Assembly (NCBI GenBank): GCA_947172415.1
Contig: OX359192.1
Span: 6,558,401 to 6,622,400, forward strand
From: Chondrosia reniformis
Lineage: Eukaryota; Porifera; Demospongiae; Chondrillida; Chondrillidae
Direction: 5' to 3'
Length of the DNA: 64,000 bases
Below are positions 32,963 to 43,727 of the stretch, piece by piece. Position 1 is the stretch's first letter, and the number at the start of each line of letters is the position of its first letter. The notes under the pieces are model-generated. The model was not told where the DNA came from, ran no database searches, and saw only the letters and a list, made by a program, of their open reading frames with translations. The translations under genes and the position numbers were made by a program.

Positions 32963-34009
32963 TCAGCACGCACTAACTAAACGTGCGGATAGAGTATTCA
33001 GTGCTAAATGTTGACTGTCTGTTGAGGATGCATTTTGTAAGTGATCATCATCCTCTTTATCATCATCATCAAGATCCTGGTTCACTTCATATTCTTCAGG
33101 TGAGGGTTGATACCCACTGTCACAGGGATGAACTGAACACATAGATACACTCTTCTCGTTGAACCATGGCTCATCCAGATACTTGAAGACCTCTGAGACG
33201 CGACATCTCTTTTGAGGGTCTATGCTTAAGAGTTTATTGAAAAGCTCTAGCAAACTAGGGGAAAAGTTTCTCCAGAGATAGGGGATGGTTGAAGAGATAC
33301 CGGTTTGCCACTTTGCAAATTCGTAGAAATTGGGGTCGTTAAGGGTTGCCTGTTCCCAAGGGAAGCTTCCAGTGAGCATGCAAAACAGGAGCACACCAAC
33401 TGACCAGACGTCGCAAGAGCTGTGGACGTAGAACCCGGTACTGTCATTTGCGTTGCAAATTTCTGGTGGAGTGTACGGGATGCTGCCGCAGACCTTGCTG
33501 ACGTGAGTACCGGAACGAAGGGTCATCCCGAAATCAATTAACTTGGCTAGCGAACTCTCTTTGTCTGAAAGGACCACATTTTCTGGCTTCACGTCTCTGT
33601 GTACGAGCTTCTTACTATGCATGAATTCCAGAGCCTTTGCGATATCGTGGAGTGTCTTCCTCGCCTGGTCTTCATCAAGACCGATTTCAGGTTTAATGTT
33701 ATCAAATAGGTCCCCACCCTCGGCATATTCCTGCACCAATACGTATGAAGTCTTGGTTTCGTATGCACTGTCATGTGTAAAGATTATATTAGGGTGGCCG
33801 GAAAGGATTCTGCTGTACTTAAATTCCTTCTTAAAGCTGGTTCTGGAAGTCCCCTGCTTGCTGATAGCTTTAACGATAACTTTCCTGCCGGATTCGCGTT
33901 CGATAGCGATCCAGGTTGTTCCGTATGTTCCCTTGCCTGCTTGGTGTAAGAACTTGAATTTTTCGTCCAAACAGGTTTGGGAAGACATCTGCTTTTCGGC
34001 TGTTGCCAT
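32963..34009 (-). CDS. Serine/threonine kinase of the SBK (SH3-binding kinase) type
   Basis: 348 residues in one exon. The catalytic domain runs from about residue 18 to 285. The glycine loop is GKGTYG (25-30), the ATP-binding Lys is K47 in VIVKAIS, the catalytic loop HRDVKPEN is at 137-144 and the metal-binding DFG at 159-161, so all essential residues are present. The usual APE motif reads TPPE. The late block FYEFAKWQTG and RNFSPSLLELFNKLL match SBK1/SBK2 rather than CAMK or NEK families. The C-terminal 60 residues are acidic and low in structure (QDLDDDDKEDDDH). Single-exon structure is also common in SBK genes. Substrates are unknown. Confidence 0.88.
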   Translation of the reverse strand: MATAEKQMSSQTCLDEKFKFLHQAGKGTYGTTWIAIERESGRKVIVKAISKQGTSRTSFKKEFKYSRILSGHPNIIFTHDSAYETKTSYVLVQEYAEGGDLFDNIKPEIGLDEDQARKTLHDIAKALEFMHSKKLVHRDVKPENVVLSDKESSLAKLIDFGMTLRSGTHVSKVCGSIPYTPPEICNANDSTGFYVHSSCDVWSVGVLLFCMLTGSFPWEQATLNDPNFYEFAKWQTGISSTIPYLWRNFSPSLLELFNKLLSIDPQKRCRVSEVFKYLDEPWFNEKSVSMCSVHPCDSGYQPSPEEYEVNQDLDDDDKEDDDHLQNASSTDSQHLALNTLSARLVSAC

Positions 34010-36772
34010 TGCGAATTTCAGTAGATTGTAATAGTTCCAAGTAATGAAAAAAGTAAACGAACAAAATTGACTAGTCTCCGATAGGGTAGGGCTAGTTTAA
34101 CTTAAGATAGAGCTTAAGTAGTTTAACCTTATTATGTCGATCCTATAACCATTCCACTTTTATACTAGTCGCGTATAGACTCCTTCTAAATTACTAGTTA
34201 GTGGGTGTATCAGGTGGGTGTAACCTATGATATAACCATAATATGGTGTAACACAAAAATGAAACCGGAAAAGCCGCTTGCGAAACGAATGTCCAGTAAG
34301 TTGGTACACGTAAAGTGTCTTGTATAATAAGTTTAATGGTTACCTTAGTGCTGAATTTTAGTGTAAATGATTCGTTTGATAGTGAAAAATATGGCACAAA
34401 CTTATAACTCCTGTACAGTCTACTGTAGAGTAGGTATCAAGGCATGGACTACCCACCATATATAGTTATGTACTTGCATTTTATTGCCAATCAGTCATGA
34501 GAAAGGTATGAATGTAATGTAATGAAATGATAAGTTGTACTTTCATATGGTGCTTGCCAAATGACGTTCAGATTATTACAAATACTGGTGAACTGAAAAA
34601 TAGGAGTCTTTAAGATATGAAACCGATGTGATGTCTCATCAAAATCCAGAGTCAAATACCAGTACATGAACTGTTCTCTCAAATAAGGATATGGAGAAGA
34701 CTAGAATTTGAATGAATATAGTTACACACTTCTTTATAGTCTAATCGTGCATTCATTATCAAAGTGTCAAAACACATGTTTGATCATCCTGTTGGAAGGA
34801 GGTTACAAAATCTACAAAGATAGCTTGTTAGAGTCCAGTCGTGTCTTTATGTTGTCTGTCCTGTTCTTATGAGACTTTAGTATGCAAGATATTTTCTAAG
34901 TCATTTTTTAAAAGTAGAATAGTGACATTTGAAAAGAAGTGATTGCTAATTAACGTGAATTCCTTCTGTTGTCCGCTGTAAAACACTGAATGATTCTCTT
35001 AGTTCTACTAGACTATGTGTGTACAAACATATTATGTAACTATGCACAAGAGTTATTGCCAATAAACCTAAGTGCATGGATTGTAGGAGTTAAGGCTCCC
35101 TTGTCTATAGCATATTGTGTTTTCACATGCCTGTAATGAGATAATGGTTGCCCAAGTTTTCTGTCTGTGAAACTAATACTAAGTTATAAAGTTTCAATCA
35201 CCCTTTTACCTCGCTCAATCTGTATATCTGACATGGTGTTGTTTTGTGAAAATGTTTGGTTTTAAATCTAGAAGTGATAGTAATTAGAGTAATGGATCAG
35301 TGATACATCAGCCACAAAGTCCACCCTTTATTTGGCTTATACACATAATATATACACATTATGATGATTAGTACAGTCCATTTTAAATCTGTTTTGTAGA
35401 TTAGTATTCTGTGCTTTAGTGTTTATGCATTACAGAATAATGAGAGTGCAAACACTGCCTCTGTTTGTCAAACTATCTCTTTTAGTAACAGAAAACTGCT
35501 ATACGTACATATATAGAGTGCCTTGATGAAGTGAATAATCACAGGCTTATTCACTCCCTTAGTTCATTGAGTGCCTTATATGAAGTATTCTGTGCCAGCT
35601 ATATGCAATGATTTGATAGTGCTAATTGTATATGAAATGTTTAGACTTTCACGAACCATATTTTCAACTAGAATAGCCCTTTCACCCAATCAGAATGGTT
35701 CAATTAGCAATATACGAATAATACTAGTTTAAGTGGACACTGAACATCATATGTATAATTATAGTAAAATTGAGTAAACTCCTATTAATTAAGGTTCATA
35801 TTTATAGTTAGCCCAACAATATCTTCTTATGGTAACTTGCAATTGGTTATTATACAGAGTTATTGCCTTATAAAATTGAATGTTTATGTGTATTCTAAGC
35901 ATTTCCTGTGGGGGGTGTACAACTGTTTTAGACTGTTTTGTGATTTTTTCATCACTATAGTTTGTTTTTGAGGTTTGCTGATGCCATAGGAGAGGTTACA
36001 GATTAAACTTTGTAGTCCAAAAGTCTAGCATATGCTAGTGAGTTATTGATGTATCAGTACATGCTTAGTATGAGGTGTGATCTAGACACAGATGATTAAA
36101 CTCAGTGTTCATTGTTATGAATATACATGTTATTGCACCTATATAATATAGATAAAACCTTGTCTTTAAACCAACAATGGGACATTCTCGAGAAAGCTAA
36201 TTTGGTATAGAGATTGTACCCCAATTAGTTATAATACTTGCTCAACAGAAAGCTACATCACAAAATCTCCTTAAAAGGTTTTTAAAATGTGCATAAATAT
36301 TGAAATGGCTAAAAACATAATAGTAGTGTTAATAGTTTATCATTTTTAGCCCTAAATGGTCAGTTGTCAATGTAGTTTATGAAGAGCTATTCCTCAAAGT
36401 ATTTTAATCATCCTTATGGTAATTCATGAAGCAAATACCACTTTATATGGTTCTTTGACACTATAGTAGATGTTATCAATATGCTTTGATTACATACATA
36501 TATGTGATATTTGTGCTTTGATAACAATTTTCTTATTGTCATTGTATATTAGATAAACCTGTAGTTCTAATCTGAAACACATTCTATACAATCTTGCAAT
36601 ACAATAGAGCTATATGATTCCTTTTGATACCAAATTTGTGCTACAGAAGCTTGTGAACTGTGGACTTACGTAACTTCCTTTTTCATGATGTCTGCATTGA
36701 TGTGTGGGATATCGTGATGTGATAAAATTCATGCTTATCTAGTGCCCTGAATGTGATTTGTAACTTGATTGC

Positions 36773-37159
36773 TTGGTCAGACGGCCTCTTGTTAGCTCAG
36801 GGTCAGTTTTTTCAACCATTAGACTTTACAAATTCAGAAAAGGTTTTGGATCAGTTGTTGAACTTGGTGTATATCTGTTTTATAGCATTGTTAACATTAT
36901 TACTATCCCCCAAGCCATCCATACACCTTTAACACCTAATGCGTACTCTGGACCTGCCTTTCAGTTTGTTAATGAGGCTACTATGGAACCAGCATCCTTT
37001 GTTAATGAGGCAACATTAACCCACTCCCTCGCTCTCTTTGACCCTGCTCGTGCAGAGGGAGAGTGTCACCTATTTGATGAGGCAAATCACTTTATTTCTA
37101 TAATGACATTTATGAACACAGTGAGAATTATATACGTACCTATATGTCAAAAGAGATAG
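36773..37159 (+). other. Unexplained 128-codon open frame
   Basis: Opens at an ATG and contains a duplicated phrase, FVNEAT, twice within 20 residues plus a related FDEAN further on. I recognise no domain, and there is no neighbouring exon that clearly joins it. In A+T-rich DNA an open frame of this length is notable but can arise by chance. Coding status is doubtful. Confidence 0.2.
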
Positions 37160-38154
37160 TTGATGGTTACCCAGTAACAGCTCTTTGTTGGATGAATGGG
37201 CATATGAACTAAATGTAGGTGTTCCTTTAGGTTTGAAATTTTAGTCATTACTTGAGTATCTGTTAGATTTCTTATGACTGTATATGTATGCTCAGCTAAG
37301 TGTTTAACCTTGAACCCTTTGGGCTTTGTGCCTTCAAGCTTCTCATAAATGGAGTGAAATTTGTTATATTTCGGAAGAATTTACTACGTATTGCCTTTTT
37401 CTTTAAGTGTTTATTTTGCAACCAGTACACTCCTTTTGTTACATGATTCTATGTCTGTTACCATGTGTGACACTTTCTCCACATTTCTTATTGCCATGAC
37501 AACAAAATTGTTTCACCATATATGGTCATATAATGCTCAGCTAAGAATATATACCTTTTAAAAGGGATGGTGAATATAGCAGGGCCCCCCACAATCAAAT
37601 TTACATGCCTGCAACAGGTGATACCAAGTTCTTCTGTAAGCATCTGTGACCACTTACAAGTATATATGTGTTCAGATGTACATAGATATAGCCATCCAAT
37701 AACTACTCCAGCAACTGATAGGATATGTAGTCTATATCTGTTTTCAGATGGTATACATACGTACTTTAGTATACAAGGATGGCTACTAATACTGCACCAC
37801 ACCAGTCAGTTGACTTTCATATATATTAATGTGGTTTAGAGTGATGATCGAACTAGTGATCACCTTCCAGTAATCTAGGGTGACAAAATCATCAAATGTG
37901 CTATAATTTGGTAGCAAGTTACTGCCTTCACCTTATTAATCCATCACAAGTAAACACTTGTGGTTTCATAATGAGAGAAGATGGAGGCTAGCACAGGATT
38001 GGTATTACAATAGTGTGTGTTTTGTAAAACTAAGAGAATGTAACGTGGTAATCACAACTGCTTAGGTATATACACCACTATTGTGTAATATTGTTTATAC
38101 AGAGCCTAAGACATTTGAATAAATACATTGATGCTGTATGCATAATTAACACAT

Positions 38155-38305
38155 CAAAAGACCAGAGAGGACTTCCGGGGGTCACTGAATTATATATTCC
38201 CAGAATCAGCTGTCTAGCCCAGTGGAGCAGAAGAATAGAGAGAAGAAGACTCTTGTATCTTCATCCAAAGCACTCACTAGCTTTAGTTTCTTATAGGTAT
38301 TTTAC
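38155..38305. repeat. Dispersed repeat family, copy B
   Basis: Matches copy A in GGGGTCACTGA, CAGCTGTCTAGCCCAGTGGA and CTTCATCCAAAGCACTCAC, then TAGTTTCTTATAGG. It ends about 20 bases before the inverted-repeat element at 38326 and lies upstream of METTL23. Confidence 0.7.
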
Positions 38306-38325
38306 TATAGACACACATATGCTAG

Positions 38326-38458
38326 TATAAGATCAGTGGTTTTCATATGAGCATCAGCAACAGTAATTTTATACAAGTTATTGAACGTTTTGACCATGAA
38401 GGTCTTCATCAGCAAAAGGATGTTGTGGGAATGATATAACCAAACCACTGATCTTATA
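38326..38458. mobile_element. 133-bp MITE-like element with perfect 17-bp terminal inverted repeats
   Basis: Starts TATAAGATCAGTGGTTT and ends with its exact reverse complement. If the outer TA is a target duplication, this is a Tc1/mariner-type MITE. No coding content. It sits about 145 bases upstream of the METTL23 start codon and so may lie in that promoter. Confidence 0.72.
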
Positions 38459-38601
38459 ATGAAGGCAACAAATAAGCCATATCATTTCATATGCTAGTAT
38501 GTATGAGATGGCGTTTTGGGTCATATAATCATGATCACGCATAAGATCATACATTTTGATGACTACTGTCTTCTTTTCACAGTTGGTCATTGAGTAACGC
38601 A

Positions 38602-40147
38602 ATGGCAGATGAAAGTGCTAAGGATGTTTTGCATGTACGGACTATTGAGGTATTCACTTTGAACCTACTAGGCTATTGGAGATTAAGCTAATGTTTGTAT
38701 GTGCTCCTTGTAGACCAACTTTGCTAAATATGGTATGTACAGCTGGCCCTGTGCGCCTGTACTTGCTGAATATGTGTACTCCCAAAAGGACAACATTAGA
38801 GGGAAGAGAGTTCTCGAGGTTAGCCCTGTACCTCCTTCTGTCAACCCCCTACATGTCTTGTCACCTTTGCACCACCTTAACTGCTTTACCCCTACACAGT
38901 CGTGTAAACTATGCACTACATCTTACTGCCTGTATACCCCTACACGCCCTGTGAACTTTGGACCACTTCTTAAGGATATCATTTTATTTTTCACAGTTTG
39001 AGTGGTCTTTTTTAATGTTTTAAAGTGATTTTAATCTTTTATGTAATTGTTTACTATAATAACTCTACACAACTTTAAGTGATTTTATGTGCGTTGTCAT
39101 GGTGTGTAATAAGATATATTGATTATCTTAGTGCTACTGATTGCTCCAATAACTATTCTAGGAGATATATTTAGATGTTATCAAAATATTAAACTAGAGC
39201 TACTTATCCGAAGGATTACATTACTTTTGAACATGAACTCTTAGCAACATATAACAACTGAATTTAAATTTTTAGATGAGTACTTTCCTTTAATTAGCTA
39301 GGGGCAGGAACAGCTATTTCTGGTATAGTAGCCAGTAAATGTGGTGCCATTGTGACACTGAGTGATAGAAATGACCCACAGCAGCTTGATCTATTGAAAG
39401 AAACATGCACACTAAATTCTCTGGATGATGTTAGCATTGTTCCTCTAGAGTGGGGCTGCTTTACAAAGGAATTTTTCAAGTTACCTCAGCAAGACTTCAT
39501 TTTAGCTTCAGATTGTTTTTATGATTCCCAAAGTAAGCAATGTCCATAATCTAGACTGTATCTTACTGTACATGACTAGAATTGTGTTAGATATTGAGAT
39601 TAGTTTTTAAAGCTAATATATAATATATGCATACCATAATAATACACAGCCTACACATACAAATCATATATAATATATAATATATGCATACCATAATAAT
39701 ACACAGCCTACACATATAAATCATATATAATATATAATATATGCATACCATAATAATACACAGCCTACACATACAAATCATATATAATATATAATATATG
39801 CATACCATAATAATGCACAGCCTACACATACAAATCATATATAGAGTATGAAGATCTGATAGTGACCATGAGCTATCTCTTGGACCAAAATCCAGCTTGT
39901 AAGGTTTGGATTGGATATCAGCATCGAACGTGAGCTTATTATTGACTATTATGAATTTAACTTAATTTAATAATAATTTTTTATTTGTAGTGAAGAAGGG
40001 TCCCTGAGTAGCTTGCTGGCTCGCTGGGAACTGAAGGCAAAAGTGTTGCCCCTCCCCCTCCACGGACATGTCATTATAGACACATTATCCCATTCCAAAC
40101 TGCATTCTAAGCATGATATTATTTTGTGGGAGTTTACTAAAATTTAA
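38602..40147 (+). CDS. METTL23: METTL23-like protein-arginine methyltransferase
   Basis: Seven-beta-strand methyltransferase; mammalian METTL23 dimethylates histone H3 arginine 17. Exons 38602-38649, 38714-38818, 39298-39532, 39845-39929, 39991-40147 close to 209 residues, near the human length. The order of conserved blocks is that of METTL23: KYGMYSWPCAPVLAEYV, then RVLELGAGTAISGIVASKCGA (the SAM-binding Gly-rich loop, split by intron 2), VTLSDRNDP, LEWG, then QQDFILASDCFYDSQ (motif IV) and VWIGYQHR. Intron 3 holds a 57-bp tandem array that abuts the exon 4 splice site. The stop codon lies only 17 bases from the stop codon of ECH1 on the other strand. Confidence 0.92.
39615..39844. repeat. 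Four tandem copies of a 57-bp unit in METTL23 intron 3
   Basis: The phrase CCATAATAATACACAGCCTA recurs every 57 bases (one copy has GCACAG). The last unit ends TCATATATAG, which is the 3' splice site of exon 4, so earlier units end in the near-identical TCATATATAA and carry almost-acceptors. Confidence 0.95.
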
Positions 40148-40152
40148 ACAAT

Positions 40153-40158
40153 TTTATT
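40153..40158 (-). terminator. Poly(A) signal of ECH1, close to its stop codon
   Basis: TTTATT on the + strand is AATAAA on the - strand, seven bases after the ECH1 stop codon. Cleavage 10-30 bases downstream would fall inside the last METTL23 codons, so the two mRNAs should overlap. Confidence 0.6.
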
Positions 40159-40164
40159 AAGCAG

Positions 40165-43100
40165 TCAAAGTTTCGAAAACTTTGGGTTTTTCTTGCTCAT
40201 AAAGGCTTGGACTGCTTCAGGGATATCATTGGTTTGTAGCATTGCCATGTTCCATGTTGCCTAGGCAACAAGACAAGACTGGCATCATGCACCTTCACTA
40301 AATACATAAAGACACATACACTAGTTACTTACTGCATAGTTTAAACTATCCTGAACAGTGTGGTCCCGCGAGTACTGAAGATTAACCTTAGTACCATATA
40401 TGGCAACTGGACTCTTTGTTGCTATAGTGTCAGCAAGCTCCATTACACCCTTCATCATCTCTTCTTTGTTGGGGAAGATTTTACTGTGCAAACATTAGTG
40501 TATGTACACAAACACTCAATACTAAAAGACATACAGTTTAATATTTGTAAGAGTCGATAATGTACTGCAGTTAATGAATATTGTTTCTTATATAGAACAT
40601 GTGCCTATTTTAGAAGTTACAACAGTACTAGTGCATGTTACTAAGAGATGCATAACATTCTTGGATATTCAAGTGATTACCTGACCAATCCCATTGAAGC
40701 TGCCTCCTCCGATGAAAAGAATCTGGCTGTGTAAGCCAGTTCATGCACAAGGCTAGAGAAGGCAAATGTGGAGAAGAGGAAAGGGATCTCAAAGTTTTTT
40801 TCTAATAATGATATTAACAGGAATGCAGGTCATATGCTGCTGAATAAACTACAATATTCATCTCATAAAATTTTAAAAGGGATGGAATTCAAGAGAAGCA
40901 ATTATTGGGAACTAAGCCTGGGATACTAACTAAGGCTGATTCACCATTGATGTAAATACATGTGTCCTCCATTGGCTGAACTTTGGGAAGGTTGCAAAGA
41001 CATATTTCCCTTGCATACAAGGTATAATACTTGTATTTCTTGCAATGGTGAGTTAATTTGTGCAAAGGCTATGACGATAATTGAATTGGCTTTAATCTTA
41101 TCTCAATTGACTGGTATGGTGGGTGATTACTCACTAACAGTATTATAATATTTTCTTCTTATGAATGTTGCATAGTTTACAGTAGCTATATGTACCTGCT
41201 GTTCCCTACAATCTTGGGCAGTCTCTGTAAGGTTCCAATGTCTGCTGCCAAGCCAATGTCAACCTCCTTGATCTGAAAGCGGCTGTCACTGCTACAATAC
41301 CTGACATCACAGCAGGATATAATGTCAACACCTGCATGCAGTGAAACATGCATAAGCGGTCATACTGGTTTCTCACATATCATGCCAAGGAGCAAAGGAA
41401 TCACAAAGATCAAGAAAAAGACAAAGATTCCCTCCCAGTGTCACTGATGAAAGGTGGAATTCTCAGAAACAGCTGTCTGGCCCAATGGAGCAAAAGAAGA
41501 AGAGAAGACACTCATATCTTCATCCAAAGCTCTCGCTTCCCTATAGGATTTTTAATTTATTACAGAGTAGGCATAGCATGTAGTAAAATGGTGTATTAGA
41601 ATTATTCATCCTAGCAAGAAAGACGTGGCTGTCTGAGCCTTAATTAGGGGAAACACCCATGCACCACCAAAAGTCCTCTCCCCTCCTTATTTCAGCATAT
41701 CATGATCCCCCCCCCCTCTTGAAATTTTTCTAAATGAAACCCTGCCTAAATATAGTGGTCAACTACAGTCAACTACAGTCAGCAAGATTGCATATACACA
41801 TACTGTAGGTTGTACATAAGGCTTTCTATACAGCAGCCACCTCTCTAATAAGACCAATTTCAGTTGGCCCCAAGCTGACCATATTTAACAGGTTTGTCAG
41901 GACTGGGACAGGACTGTATGTGTATATTATATACAGTATATAGGTTATACAGGGTAACCGTCATGTATAGCGTAACCTCAGACGACGATACAGTTCAAAG
42001 AAGCATTACTGTCTGCTAATCAATGCGAAAGGAATTGAACTGTGAAAGGTTTAAGCTTTCCACCTCTTCACAGTGATTGACTGTTAATTCGCAGTACTTA
42101 AGGAACAGTAAACATGGACGGGGCCAGTTAACGATAATGTGAATGTCAAGTGAAGCAAGGGAGGATGTTTCTATGCTTCTGACATGTGTAGGTGCGTAGC
42201 AGTATACATTACACTTGAATAGCTAATTGCCTTCAGTTGAGAAATACTGCCAACAAGTTTTTACTGACGATCACTAATTAGCATAATTCTAACCTCCTCC
42301 TATACAGGATGAATGTACAGCTGCAATAACAGGCTGCGGACATTGTTCAATAGCATTTAAACTATTTTGAAATGAAACAGCAAAATCCCGAAAGAATTTA
42401 GCTTTCCGTGCAACATCATCTCCAGATGGATTCATCAGTGTTTCAGCACTATCAACTAGATCAAGACCTATGTATTTCAGAAATAAATGAAATTATTATA
42501 CAATATCATTACTTTGCATATTAAATTATTATAGTGTAGTTTCCTGTAACATTATCATGTAGATTGAATACTATCAGTCCTTTTATAGTTCTTGTAACAC
42601 CTTAAAACCTTCTTGAAGTAGTAGACTATAGTCTACTACTTCAAGAAGTTTTTATAGCCAAGCGCTAGGATACAATGTGGTACCATTGGTGCATAATACA
42701 CTATACATGGCTGTGGAGTGGATTACATTTCAGTGTGTATATTAATACATAAATTCTCTGAAACACCATTTCTGTAGACTATGGCTAGAGAGGTTATTTT
42801 ACAGAATTTCGGTGTATTTCACTCTTTTTTCTCCACATCTTTAAAAGACAATTTATTTGTTACTGTTTTGGTAGAATAGTGCAGCCATTGAATGAGTGTA
42901 AGATTTCATTATTCTTATTCAATTTGGTCCATGTATAAACAGTTACATAGTACAGAAGGGCTATGGTATAAGGTATCGTCTCTGATATTAGGTACGAATT
43001 TATACTATTACTATTTCCAAGCAACTGTATAAACAGTTACATAGTACAGAAGGGCTATGGTATAAGGTATTGTCTCTGATATTAGGTATGAATTTATATT

Positions 43101-43481
43101 ATTACTATTTCCAAGCAACTGTATAAGTAGTTATTTGTTGCATGTAGAGGCACTCTTTTGACAAAGATAACAACGCATTTCAACAAGGCATGTCCGTTAC
43201 CTGCACAGAATATCTTTCCAGCTCCAGAGAGAATAACCACACGACAGTCATTGTCAGTAGCTATGGTATCAAAGGCATCCTTGAATTCCCTATATTATGG
43301 GACAAAAGGGTTATTCCCTAGCAATGAAACATTTCCACCAGCCTCACCTAATAAACGCCTGGTTCAACGCATTTCTTTTCTCTGGTCTGTTAAGCTGCAC
43401 TTCGACTACGTGTTCAGATGGCCTATTGACTGCCAAAGTGTCGTACTTTGGATAATGAACATTCCTCCTTGACATCGACAT
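40165..43481 (-). CDS. ECH1: Delta(3,5)-delta(2,4)-dienoyl-CoA isomerase, peroxisomal form
   Basis: Crotonase-fold enzyme that shifts conjugated double bases of unsaturated acyl-CoAs during beta-oxidation. Exons in transcript order: 43348-43481, 43201-43289, 42294-42467, 41196-41331, 40681-40752, 40333-40483, 40165-40260; phases close to 283 residues. Recognisable blocks: LNRPEKRNALNQAF, the oxyanion-hole segments LSGAGKIFCAG and AAVHSSCIGGG, and the acidic triad positions known in rat ECH1 as Asp176/Glu196/Asp204, here in CDVRYC, QIKEVD and AADIG. The C-terminus SPVAIYGTKVNLQYSRDH then NPKFSKL ends in SKL, a type 1 peroxisomal targeting signal. The first in-frame Met gives only a short leader (MSMSRRNVHYPK), with no clear mitochondrial presequence. 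Introns contain a dispersed repeat, a 40-bp palindrome and a 94-bp duplication. Confidence 0.93.
41381..41608. repeat. Dispersed repeat family, copy C (ECH1 intron)
   Basis: The best partner of copy A: CACTGATGAAAGGTGGAATT, CAGCTGTCTGGCCCAATGGA, CTTCATCCAAAGCTCTCG and, further right, ATAGCATGTAGTAAAATGGT. It lies antisense to ECH1. Confidence 0.72.
42609..42648. repeat. 40-bp perfect palindrome in an ECH1 intron
   Basis: The 20-base half CTTCTTGAAGTAGTAGACTA is followed at once by its exact reverse complement. There is no spacer. In RNA or single-stranded DNA it would form a long hairpin. Flanking A/T runs extend the symmetry weakly. Confidence 0.95.
42933..43120. repeat. 94-bp tandem duplication in ECH1 intron 2
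   Basis: Two copies of a 94-base unit beginning GTATAAACAGTTACATAGTA, starting at 42933 and 43027 with only a few differences. A third partial start (GTATAAGTAG) follows at 43121. A recent duplication. Confidence 0.92.
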
Positions 43482-43727
43482 CAATGCAGTATCTACCAAG
43501 GGGGGTTAAATTACCAGGTACTTTACTAAGTAATAAACATTCAGTTTAACTGTTTTAACCAACATTTTGCTATTTCTCGAAACAATTTCGGAGTAGCTGC
43601 CATTTGCTGACTGCACGGATCGATATTTGAGGATAAAAATATTAGAATCGAATTATGAATCGATAAATATCGATTTTAGTTTACAGTTGTTTTACTTTTT
43701 TCTTTCCCTTCTGCTCCGATCTAAAGC
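43482..43727. promoter_or_regulatory. Divergent promoter region, ECH1 / PWP2, with ATCGAT motifs
   Basis: 246 bases between opposed start codons. Three ATCGAT hexamers occur at 43619-43624, 43659-43664 and 43669-43674; the last two face each other as ATCGATAAATATCGAT. They resemble the insect DRE core (TATCGATA). Function here is inferred, not shown. Confidence 0.5.

Larger units (their letters stand above)
34010..38601. other. Gene-poor 4.6-kb stretch
   Basis: A+T-rich DNA between the start codons of the kinase (-) and METTL23 (+). No exon with family resemblance was found. It holds one copy of the dispersed repeat, a 133-bp inverted-repeat element close to METTL23, and one unexplained 128-codon open frame. 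By far the longest spacer in the window, so a distant enhancer or a non-coding transcript is possible but not supported by any motif I can name. Confidence 0.5.
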
